The notes beneath the pieces are model-generated. The model was not told the DNA's origin. It searched no databases and saw only the letters and a list, made by a program, of their open reading frames with translations. A DNA stretch of 64,000 nt from Desulfovibrio mangrovi. GTDB lineage: Bacteria > Desulfobacterota > Desulfovibrionia > Desulfovibrionales > Desulfovibrionaceae. The translations under genes were made by a program, and so were the position numbers. Positions 25,102-32,911 of the stretch are shown here, piece by piece (position 1 is the first letter of the stretch; every line of letters begins with the position of its first letter). The stretch is from assembly GCF_026230175.1 (NCBI RefSeq), contig NZ_CP104208.1, positions 1-64,000 of the forward strand, read 5' to 3'.

Positions 25102-26916
25102 GTGAAGCTGTTCAATCTGTTTGCGTCGCGGAAGTCTTCGAAGGATGCTCCTGTTGAAGAATCCGTGTCTGTTGCCGCATCAGGCGGTTGTTCCTGTAGT
25201 TCCGAAACCGAAAACGGGGGCTGCGCCTGTGCCGAGGCGGCCGGCTCCGAAAGCACGGCCTGTCTGTGCGCAGAAAATCCGGCTGCCGCGCCTTCCGGCT
25301 GCGCCTGTTCTTCCAAATCGTCTCCGACAGCCGGTGGTAACGGCTTGCAGTTGAAGCCCTATGACCCCTTTACTGCGCAGGGAGCAGCTCCCTTTGTGAG
25401 CGAGGCGGCCAAACCGGCAAAGGACAACGCTCCCACGGAAAAAACGGCAGACAGTTCCGATGATGCGGCTTCTGCCGGTTCGGGCTTCTGCTGAGCACCG
25501 CCCGCAGGGTCCGGTTTCGGATCCTTGGAGCCCTTTACGATGGCCGGGCAGGCGTTTACTGTGCAGGATTCCGGCCTGTGCTGCAGTGAACCGTCTCAAT
25601 CCGCACCCGTTGCAGCAAAGGCGGCGACCGACGTGGCGTCCTGTTGCGCGCCGGGTGCGGCTGCTGAACTGAAACCTTTGCAGCCTGTGGGGCAGGCGGG
25701 GTGCAGTTCCGGCTCGCAGGTTTCCGGTTCCTGTTGCAGCGAGCCTCCCAAGGCTTCGTCATGCTGCGCTCCCGATCCCTTCATTTCACCCCTTTCCTGC
25801 GATACCGCCTCTCCGGACGCGGAACCCTGCTGAGGCCCGCCCCCGCGACCTGAGGCCAGGTCGTTCGAGCGTGCGGGCTACTCCGTATATCCGTGTGTCA
25901 CGCATTTCATGGAGACACCGGCGGGCGATGTGCCGTGTATTTCCTCTAAGTGGGGCTGGCAGGATTGGGCCGGTACCGTATTGGCCAGATTGGGCGTTAC
26001 ACGCAATAATTACGCCGTGTCCCCCGGGCTGTACGCTGTAGGGAGTCCCGACGCGGATTCTCCCGTGATTGTTACCGCCAACTACAAACTGACATTTGAT
26101 ATAGTGCGCGAAGATCTTGCCGGACAGAATGTCTGGATGGTGGTGCTGGATACTCGCGGCATCAACGTATGGTGCGCCGCCGGCAAGAACCTGTTCTCCA
26201 CGGCGGAGATCATCAAGCGAGTGCAGCGCGTAAGGCTGGACAAGGTGGTGAACCACCGCCGCATCGTTCTGCCGCAATTGGGCGCTCCCGGCGTGTCTGC
26301 GAAAGAGGTGCGCCGTGCAACCGGCTTCAGCGTGGTCTACGGTCCCGTCAGATCGGCAGATCTGCCCGCCTTCTTTGCGGCAGATCTGCAGGTCACGCCG
26401 GACATGCGTATGGTGACTTTCCCGCTCAGGGAGCGCGCCGTGCTCATCCCCGTGGAGATCATGCTGCTCTGGAAGACGCTGTTGCTTGCCTTTGCCGTCA
26501 TGTTCTTGCTTTCCGGCATCGGACCGCACATCTTCTCGTTCTCCGCAGCGGCGGGCAGGCTCGTGCCCTTTGCGTGGGCAACGCTGTTCGGCGTGCTGGC
26601 GGGACATGTGGCTGTGCCGCTTCTGCTACCCAAGCTGCCTTTCAGGCCCTTTGCCGCCAAGGGAGCCCTTGCGGGCGGTGTGGCCGTGCTGCCTATGCTG
26701 GTAGCCGTGTGGCCGCAGGCAACGTGGCTTGAACTCGTGGTGCTGAGTGCATGGACACCGTGCCTTGCTTCCTTCCTGGCCATGAACTTCAGCGGGTCCA
26801 CTCCCTATACGTCCGGCACGGGCGTGGAATGGGAAATGCGCCGGGCTGTTCCGTTGCAGATTCTAACCGTTGCCGTGTGCCTCTGCCTGTGGGTTGCGGC
26901 GGCGTTTGCAGGATAG
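25102..26916 (+). CDS. hgcA: HgcA mercury-methylation corrinoid protein with Cys/Sec-rich N-terminal extension (two in-frame TGA read as Sec)
   Basis: 604 residues if TGA at 25492 (residue 131) and 25831 (residue 244) are read as selenocysteine. Residues 270-604 are a typical HgcA: cap-helix motif N-V-W-C-A-A-G-K (Cys358 is the cobalt ligand), then five membrane helices. HgcA passes a methyl group from its corrinoid to Hg(II). Residues 1-244 are not part of known HgcA: four CxC motifs (30/32, 41/43, 54/56, 67/69) and six vicinal pairs, C130-U131, CC at 160, 181, 211 and 221, and C243-U244. All three segments between the TGAs share one frame. The GTG start has AGAGGG upstream, whereas the internal ATG at 25909 has no Shine-Dalgarno site. 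The alternative is a short HgcA from 25909 plus two dead or separate small frames. HgcA identity is firm; the Sec extension is an inference. Confidence 0.82.
25492..25524 (+). promoter_or_regulatory. Sec codon 131 of hgcA with SECIS-like hairpin
   Basis: TGA at 25492-25494 follows a Cys codon. After 12 bases a hairpin forms: GGGTCC/GGATCC with apical loop GGTTTC. The loop GG lies 18 bases after the TGA, the same spacing as in fdhA of this window, and a G in the first two loop bases is the bacterial SECIS rule. The stem has one G-T pair. Confidence 0.65.
25831..25863 (+). promoter_or_regulatory. Sec codon 244 of hgcA with SECIS-like hairpin
   Basis: TGA at 25831-25833 follows a Cys codon. A perfect seven-base stem CGACCTG/CAGGTCG closes the loop AGGC, with the loop GG 20 bases after the TGA. 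The bases around both hgcA TGA codons are alike (TGCTGAG then CCGCCC), as if the site had been duplicated. Confidence 0.55.
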
Positions 26917-26924
26917 GGGGCGTC

Positions 26925-27218
26925 ATGAAGGAATTCCGTTATATCGACGGCGTGGTGACCATTGCGCTGGACGCCAAAACCTGCGTGGGCTGCGGCTTGT
27001 GTGTGCAGGTCTGTCCGCATCAGGTGTTTGTCGTGCAGAAGGGCAAGGCGTTATTTGCAGACCGTGATGCCTGCATAGAGTGCGGCGCATGTGTGAAGAA
27101 CTGTCCGGTAAACGCCCTGAGCGTTACCCCGGGTGTCGGCTGCGCCTCGCTCATGATCAAGCGCTGGCTGCATGAAAAGGGTATTCCGGTTCGTTTTGGC
27201 GGTACCGGGTGTTGTTAG
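26925..27218 (+). CDS. hgcB: HgcB, ferredoxin partner of HgcA
   Basis: 97 residues with two [4Fe-4S] motifs: C20-x2-C23-x2-C26-x3-C30-P and C50-x2-C53-x2-C56-x3-C60-P. Cys73 (V-G-C-A-S) and the C-terminal Cys96-Cys97 pair are the further conserved HgcB cysteines, thought to carry Hg(II) and electrons to HgcA. It starts eight bases after the hgcA stop with AGGGGG upstream. The presence of both genes predicts Hg methylation ability. Confidence 0.96.
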   Translation: MKEFRYIDGVVTIALDAKTCVGCGLCVQVCPHQVFVVQKGKALFADRDACIECGACVKNCPVNALSVTPGVGCASLMIKRWLHEKGIPVRFGGTGCC

Positions 27219-27249
27219 CCCGGCCGTAGACAACGATCGTTAGCATGTA

Positions 27250-27288
27250 AGAAAAGGCGTTGCAGGTATTCTGCAGCGCCTTTTTTGT
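27250..27288 (+). terminator. Bidirectional terminator between hgcB and hrpB
   Basis: AAGGCGTTGCAG pairs with CTGCAGCGCCTT (one G-T pair) and is followed by TTTTTT on the plus strand; the minus strand ends in TTTTCTTAC. It ends hgcAB and the convergent hrpB. Confidence 0.88.
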
Positions 27289-27311
27289 TGCTGTAACCGG
27301 ATTACTTCGGC

Positions 27312-29894
27312 CTATCCCTGCTGCATCCGTTTGGTTACATGCCTCGTGGGCTGGGCCGTTGTCGGGTCTTCGGGCCATGGGTGTTTGGGATACCTGCCGC
27401 GCATCTCGGCGCGGACCGCGGGGTAGCCGTTCTTCCAGAAGGAGACGAGGTCGCGGGTTACCTGCAGCGGCCTTCCCGCCGGAGAGAGCAGGTGCACAAG
27501 CAACGGGAAACGGCCGTTGGCAATGGAGGGTGTTTCTTTTGCGCCGAACATTTCCTGCAGTTTCACCGGTAGAATGGGGCCGCCCTCTTCTGAATAGTCC
27601 AGTCGTATGCGTGAGCCGGAGGGCACTTCCAGATGCGTGGGTGCTTCCCTGTCCAGCCGTTGTTGCATGGGCCAGTCCAGCAGGGCCGCGATGGCGGCTG
27701 TGAGATCCAGCGACTTGAACTGGCTGCGGCGGGTAATGCCGGAAAGGAAAGGGCCGAGCCATTGGGGCAAGGTTTCGAGCAGGACTGCGTCAGACAGGTC
27801 TGGCCATGGGGAGGCGCAGGTTTCGGTCTGTCCGCTCCTGTCATCAGAGTCACAAGCTGTGATGTCCAGCATGTGCAGGAACATGATGCGGGCGCGCAGG
27901 GCGTTGGCCTCGTCCGTCCATGGCAGGCAATGCAGGCCGATGGAACGTATGCCCTCTATCACGGCATCCGTCATGTCCGTACCTGTTGCCGTAGAGAGGG
28001 GGGCGTCCGCGAGAATCAGCGTTCCCAGACGTTTCTGAGTGCGGGCTGCCACGGCTTCCGTCTTGCTGTCCCATATCACGAAAGAGCCTTCCGTTATGGA
28101 GCTGGCGAACATCTCTTCCAGAACGGTGCAGGAGACGGGGGCGGCGCGCCAGATGCGGGCCCGTGCCGCGTTGCCGTCCAGTTCGGCCACGGCAAGGAAA
28201 TCTTCTCGGGCAAGTGGGTCTTCAGGCGGGAGATACGCTGTTTTTCCGCCGGATAGCCGGAATATGCCGTTGCCACGCTGCTGGGCTATGCGGTCGGGGT
28301 AGGCAAGTGCCATACATTCGCCCGCTGCTTCCGGTTCCGCCCGCCGTATCGGATGGTCGGGCAGGGTCTGGCGGACAATGTGTGCGATATGTTGCACGGC
28401 GTCCGCAAGACGACTCTTCCGCTTTCCGGTTGCCGGTTGTGCTTTGCCTTCAACCATGCCGGAACATTCCGCCACGCGGTGGCGCATGTCCGCGCCGGTC
28501 TGGCTGCTGTCGCGGTCGGAAAGCAGGGCGGCTATGACACAGGCCGTGCCGCCTTCGCCGTGCCGTGCGGCAGTGAGAACCATGTGGGCAAGGCGGGGAT
28601 GCAGGGGCAATGCGAGCTGTTCTCTGCCGTGCGGGGTGATGCGCAGCCCCTCGTCCAGCGCCCCCAGATCGCGGAGGAGCGCGGATGCCTGCTGAAAATT
28701 GCCTTGCGGGGGCGGGGTGAGCCACGGAAGGGAGCGTGCGCCTTCATATCCGGCCACTCCCCATGCGGCCAGTTCCAGCACCAGCGGGGCCAGATCGGCC
28801 TCTGTAATCTCCGGCGCTGCGAAGGCGCGCAAGGAGTGTTCATCGGCTGCATCCCACAGGCGGTAGCATATGCCGGATTCCAGACGTCCTGCACGGCCTT
28901 GCCGTTGCGTGGCTGCAGCAAGCGATACGCGTTCCGTGACAAGGCGCGTCATGCCGCTGTTGGGATCGAAACGGGGCAGTCGTGCAAGTCCGCTGTCCAC
29001 GACAACGCGAACGCCCTCAATGGTCAGGGAGGTTTCCGCAATGCTGGTGGCCAGAACGACCTTGCGCGTGCCTGCTGGTGCCGGAGCGATGGCGGCGTCC
29101 TGTTCGGCGGCAGTGAGATCGCCGTAAAGCGGGTTGACGGAAACGTCGGCAGGCAGCGTGCTCTTCTCCAGCAGTTCCCCCACGCGGCGAATCTCGCCTG
29201 TTCCGGGAAGGAAGACGAGTACGGACCCCGTTTCCTTGGTAATGGCGTGCCTGATGACAGCGACCATATGTTCGGTATCCAGATATATGCCTGCACCCTG
29301 CATGTGGCGTCGTGGGGCGGGGGTGTGCCGGACCTCCACGGGGAAGGAACGGCCTTGACTGGAAATGATGGGGCAGGGGGCTCCCTCCTGTCCGAGCAGG
29401 GCGGCGACGGGCGAACAGTCGAGCGTGGCGGACATGACCAGCAGGCGCAGGTCGTCGCGGAGGGCTGCCTGTGATTCGAGGCACAGGGCCAGACCGAGAT
29501 CCGCATGGATGCTGCGTTCATGAAATTCGTCGAAGATGACGATGCCGTAGTCTGAAAGTTCGGGATCAGACTGCAGCAGGCGGGTCAGCACGCCCTCCGT
29601 GACGACCTCAATGCGGGTTGCGGAACAGACGCGCGTTTCATGCCGTATGCGGTAGCCCACGGTGTTTCCCGCCTCTTCGTTTAGCGAGCGGGCCATGTAT
29701 CTGGCCGCAGACCGTGCGGCAAGACGGCGGGGCTCCAGCATGAGAATGCGGCGTCCGTTCAGCCAGGGGGCATCCAGCAACGCAATGGGCACGCGGGTTG
29801 TCTTGCCTGCGCCGGGCGGGGCATGGAGCAGGGCGTTGGGGGTGTGGGCTAGACTTTCCAGCAGTTCGGGCAATATGGAATCAATGGGAAGCAT
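27312..29894 (-). CDS. hrpB: ATP-dependent RNA helicase HrpB
   Basis: 860 residues, usual length. DEAH/RHA-type helicase motifs appear in order: A-P-P-G-A-G-K-T-T (Walker A), F-D-E-F-H-E-R-S (a DEFH Walker B typical of HrpB), M-S-A-T, and Q-R-Q-G-R-A-G-R (motif VI). The C-terminal part carries the HrpB-specific domain. The cellular role is poorly defined in bacteria. The ATG at 29894 begins M-L-P-I-D. The gene is convergent with hgcAB. Confidence 0.96.
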   Translation of the reverse strand: MLPIDSILPELLESLAHTPNALLHAPPGAGKTTRVPIALLDAPWLNGRRILMLEPRRLAARSAARYMARSLNEEAGNTVGYRIRHETRVCSATRIEVVTEGVLTRLLQSDPELSDYGIVIFDEFHERSIHADLGLALCLESQAALRDDLRLLVMSATLDCSPVAALLGQEGAPCPIISSQGRSFPVEVRHTPAPRRHMQGAGIYLDTEHMVAVIRHAITKETGSVLVFLPGTGEIRRVGELLEKSTLPADVSVNPLYGDLTAAEQDAAIAPAPAGTRKVVLATSIAETSLTIEGVRVVVDSGLARLPRFDPNSGMTRLVTERVSLAAATQRQGRAGRLESGICYRLWDAADEHSLRAFAAPEITEADLAPLVLELAAWGVAGYEGARSLPWLTPPPQGNFQQASALLRDLGALDEGLRITPHGREQLALPLHPRLAHMVLTAARHGEGGTACVIAALLSDRDSSQTGADMRHRVAECSGMVEGKAQPATGKRKSRLADAVQHIAHIVRQTLPDHPIRRAEPEAAGECMALAYPDRIAQQRGNGIFRLSGGKTAYLPPEDPLAREDFLAVAELDGNAARARIWRAAPVSCTVLEEMFASSITEGSFVIWDSKTEAVAARTQKRLGTLILADAPLSTATGTDMTDAVIEGIRSIGLHCLPWTDEANALRARIMFLHMLDITACDSDDRSGQTETCASPWPDLSDAVLLETLPQWLGPFLSGITRRSQFKSLDLTAAIAALLDWPMQQRLDREAPTHLEVPSGSRIRLDYSEEGGPILPVKLQEMFGAKETPSIANGRFPLLVHLLSPAGRPLQVTRDLVSFWKNGYPAVRAEMRGRYPKHPWPEDPTTAQPTRHVTKRMQQG

Positions 29895-29987
29895 AGGCAA
29901 TGGCTACCGTTTTGTTCGGGTGATGATGGGGGATACCCGAAACACGGCTGCCTGAAAAGGGCGCTGATGTGCCCTGCCGGCGTCCGG

Positions 29988-30809
29988 TTAGTTCGTGTAA
30001 CGCCGGACAATGGCGTCCACTTCTCCCTTGGCCTTCAGCGTGTTGAACGTCTCACGGAATGCCTGCACGATCTTGGGGTTCGTATCCCAGTTGAAGGCGA
30101 AATAGAGATCAAATGCATCAAGCAGGTAGACTCGCTCGTAGTCGTCGGGGTTGCTTCCCGCCTGTCTGATGAAGTAGCGGGCAACGTTTTCATCATAGGC
30201 CCATGCGTCCACCCGGTCTCTGTTGAGCATGGCAACGATGCTTGTGGCGTAGGGATTCTTGACGATCTTGCTGTCCAGATACCCATGTTTGAGCAGCATG
30301 CTGTGAGCAATATCATCCTGAATGGTGGCAATGGTGTAGTTGTTCAGTTCGTCAGGCGAGCTGATTCTGATTTTCCGGTTCTTGCGGGCGAGTACCACGA
30401 TGGTATTGGGGGCGAAGGGGCCGACCCATTGGAAAAGGTGTTCGCGTTCAGGACTTCTGTTCATGGCAAACAGACAGGTGTCCGGCACTTCCAGCACAGT
30501 CTTGTATCCCCTTGCCCAAGGCAGGAGGCGGATGCGTTGGTCGTTTTCCGCCACGTTCATGTTGTTGAGCACGGCTTTCAGAATTTCGATGGACATGCCC
30601 TTGAGTTTGCCTTGCTCCACGTAATTATAGGGAGGGTAGTCTTCAGTCATGAAAACGATGTCTTTGATGGAGGTGGCATGTGGTCCACGCGGGGCCTGCG
30701 GGGGGATCCCGTCGGGGGAAGCGGCTGATGCGCTCGCTGCAAGGCATAGGGCGATGAATATGGCGACGAGCAGACAAAGGCCGGATCTCTGTATTGTGGT
30801 GGCAGGCAT
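29988..30809 (-). CDS. Periplasmic solute-binding protein, SBP_bac_3 family
   Basis: 273 residues from the ATG at 30809, which has GAGG seven bases upstream. Signal peptide (about 1-30), then a two-lobed type-II binding fold typical of polar amino-acid binders (F-M-T-E-D-Y-P-P-Y-N-Y near the mature start, W-V-G-P-F in the hinge region). No permease or ATPase gene is adjacent, so it may work with a transporter elsewhere or as an orphan sensor-type binder. It is a tandem paralog of the next gene. Confidence 0.85.
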   Translation of the reverse strand: MPATTIQRSGLCLLVAIFIALCLAASASAASPDGIPPQAPRGPHATSIKDIVFMTEDYPPYNYVEQGKLKGMSIEILKAVLNNMNVAENDQRIRLLPWARGYKTVLEVPDTCLFAMNRSPEREHLFQWVGPFAPNTIVVLARKNRKIRISSPDELNNYTIATIQDDIAHSMLLKHGYLDSKIVKNPYATSIVAMLNRDRVDAWAYDENVARYFIRQAGSNPDDYERVYLLDAFDLYFAFNWDTNPKIVQAFRETFNTLKAKGEVDAIVRRYTN

Positions 30810-30964
30810 GACAAACCTCAATGGTAAATGGTTTGTCCTACTATAACCTGAAAAAGGGGGGCTTGGGCAACGCATCAAACCGGATGAGTGAAAAATATCA
30901 TCCCTGCAACCGGCTGGGCGGTGCGGGAAAATGAAGAGCGTTTCTTTACGTGCGGGGAGGCTGG

Positions 30965-31813
30965 TCAGGGAATGTACCGGTGAATAATGGCATCAACCTC
31001 GCCTCGGCCTTTGACGGCGTCAAAGGCCGCCTGAAAGGCTTCGACAATGGCCGGGGAAGTTTCGGCGCTGAAGGCGAAGAACACTTCGGACTGTTCAAGA
31101 ACAAACACCCGTTCGAAATCCTGCGGGTTGTGTCCAGTCTTCCGTATGAAGAAGTCTGCAACGGATTCTTCATAGGCCCAGGCATCAACACGATTGGTGA
31201 GCAGCATCTCGACAATGCCCTCGGCATAGGGATTCTTGGTGATCTTGTTCTCAGGGTATCCGTTCTTGAGCAGCAGGGAGTGGCCTATGTCGTCCTGCAG
31301 GGCGGCGATGCTGTACTTGTTCAGGTCTTCAGGTGTGTTGATCGTTATCCTGGAGTTTTTTCTGGCTATGACGGCGATCGTGGTCGGCATGATGGGGCCT
31401 ACCCACTGGAACAGGTGTTCCCGGATGGGGCTGCGGGTCATGACAAAGAGGCAGGAGTTGGGGGTGTTTTGCAATATCTTGTAAGCCCTGGCCCAAGGCA
31501 TCAGCCGGACTTGCCTGGAGGAAACCGTTGCCTTCATCTCCTTGAGCACGGTGTTCAGGATGTCGACAGATATCCCCTTGAGCTTTCCCTCTTCCTTGTA
31601 GTTGAAAGGCGGATACTGTTCGGTCATGAAACGTATGTCGTTGATGGTTGCTTCGGCCAGAGGATGTTTGGGAGATTCAGATGATGCGACGTCAGTGGGT
31701 GTGGATGTGCGCGGGGCGGAAGCGTAGGATGCGACAACCATGCATAAGGCAAGGGCAAGGGCGGGAACTGCCGGGCGGAGTATCCGATGTGCGATGTGCC
31801 AGAGGATGTGCAT
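30965..31813 (-). CDS. Periplasmic solute-binding protein, SBP_bac_3 family (tandem paralog)
   Basis: 282 residues from the ATG at 31813, with GGAG seven bases upstream. Signal peptide to about residue 35, then the same fold as the gene at 29988-30809. Shared blocks include R-x-H-L-F-Q-W-V-G-P, R-V-D-A-W-A-Y and G-E-V-D-A-I. The pair clearly arose by duplication. The ligand is unknown; amino acids or small carboxylates are likely from the family. Confidence 0.85.
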   Translation of the reverse strand: MHILWHIAHRILRPAVPALALALCMVVASYASAPRTSTPTDVASSESPKHPLAEATINDIRFMTEQYPPFNYKEEGKLKGISVDILNTVLKEMKATVSSRQVRLMPWARAYKILQNTPNSCLFVMTRSPIREHLFQWVGPIMPTTIAVIARKNSRITINTPEDLNKYSIAALQDDIGHSLLLKNGYPENKITKNPYAEGIVEMLLTNRVDAWAYEESVADFFIRKTGHNPQDFERVFVLEQSEVFFAFSAETSPAIVEAFQAAFDAVKGRGEVDAIIHRYIP

Positions 31814-31992
31814 GAAATTTCTCCGGATTAGCATGGAATGTATACTATATATTCACGTAATTCCCGATTAGTGCAACGGTTTTGATTGTTGGTGTTTTCT
31901 GTTGAATGATTGGCGGTGGAACTGCAGGCGGTGCGAGTGTGCCGCTTTTTTTTGTGGTGCGACCTCTTGACGTGTCACTTGCACAGGTGTAC

Positions 31993-32022
31993 TTGGTTGG
32001 TCACTCAGTCAGTGGGCATAAT
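31993..32022 (+). promoter_or_regulatory. Candidate sigma-70 promoter of the universal stress gene
   Basis: TTGGTT and CATAAT are separated by 18 bases, with GGAGG and the ATG following within 23 bases. The spacer carries a short dyad (CACT/AGTG). Confidence 0.4.
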
Positions 32023-32044
32023 CATTTTTTCGGAGGAACGTGCA

Positions 32045-32569
32045 ATGGAACTTCCCATTCTCAATAATTTTCTTGTCCCGGTGGACGGCGGCGAATCTTC
32101 CCGCCGCGCCAAGCGGTATGCGGTGGCTCTTGCGCAGAAGTGTGGCGCCAAGGTCATCCTTTTCTATGCACATGGTCAGGTATCCGGCCGCATCGGCGCA
32201 GAAGGCCGTCAGAAGATCGTGCAGAAGAATCTTGAAGGCATCGATAAGGTATTCGGCATCTACGAAGACGGCTTCAAGGAAGCCGGCGTGGAATTCGATA
32301 CCATTGTGGCAGCCGGTGAACCTTCTGATGCCATCATCAAGGCAGCCTGCGAATACAACTGCGGCATGATCATCATGGGCGCCAAGGGGCAGACCGGTGT
32401 GCGCAAGGTGCTCGGTTCCGTGGCCACCAAGGTGAGCTCTTCCAGCCCCATTCCGGTGCTGGTGGTGGGCACCGAGTGCGATTGCACCAATTCCTGCGGC
32501 AAGGAGTGCCTGTGGAAGTGGCGCTTTGAACCCGTGCCGAACCTGCAGAAAAAGCCCTGTAAGCGATAG
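32045..32569 (+). CDS. Universal stress protein, UspA family, with Cys-rich tail
   Basis: 174 residues from the ATG at 32045, with GGAGG eight bases upstream. A single Usp domain: L-V-P-V-D-G-G at the start, and the nucleotide-binding signature M-G-A-K-G-Q-T-G-V-R-K-V-L-G-S-V. The last 30 residues add a tail with four closely spaced cysteines (C-D-C-x4-C-x3-C) and one more near the end, which is not part of the Usp fold and could bind a metal. It is a single gene with a strong terminator. Confidence 0.92.
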   Translation: MELPILNNFLVPVDGGESSRRAKRYAVALAQKCGAKVILFYAHGQVSGRIGAEGRQKIVQKNLEGIDKVFGIYEDGFKEAGVEFDTIVAAGEPSDAIIKAACEYNCGMIIMGAKGQTGVRKVLGSVATKVSSSSPIPVLVVGTECDCTNSCGKECLWKWRFEPVPNLQKKPCKR

Positions 32570-32593
32570 CCACTGGCAGTATGGCTTTACATG

Positions 32594-32628
32594 CGCCCGG
32601 AACCGGAAGGTTTCGGGCGTTTTTTTAT
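32594..32628 (+). terminator. Terminator of the universal stress gene
   Basis: CGCCCGGAACC pairs with GGTTTCGGGCG (one G-T pair) and is followed by a seven-T run. Confidence 0.9.
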
Positions 32629-32911
32629 GCATTGAATCCGGCTGGCTGTGAATATGAGTTCAAAAAATAAAAAACAATTGATGAAATTCGTTAAAATGCT
32701 GGCGCAAAGTTGACGAAATCGGTTCGTGTAAGGTAGGTGTAAACCAGCTTGCCCGCGTTGGGGTTCCGTTGGGTCTGCGCAGGAAAAACGTGGTCAGGCT
32801 GCAATGAAGTGATCTGCTCATTGTCGGCACTTCCGTCATTGTGTTACAGTGTCCGGAGTGTTCCCGAACCGGAAGGCCGATGCCACGCTTTTCTTTGAAG
32901 GAGACGAGTGT
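32629..32911 (+). promoter_or_regulatory. Leader region of fhs
   Basis: About 280 bases without a gene. TTGACG at 32710-32715 may be a -35 box, but no good -10 follows at 16-18 bases. A minus-strand frame across the region runs into fhs and is not supported. AAGGAG at 32898-32903 is the fhs ribosome binding site. Confidence 0.3.

Noticed and set aside
25495-25908. Separate small genes at 25525-25833 (TTG start) and an HgcA starting at 25909
   Set aside because: Neither start has a ribosome binding site, both lie in the same frame as the upstream segment, and the Cys pairs continue across the TGAs. Kept as the main alternative to the Sec reading, not as the preferred call.
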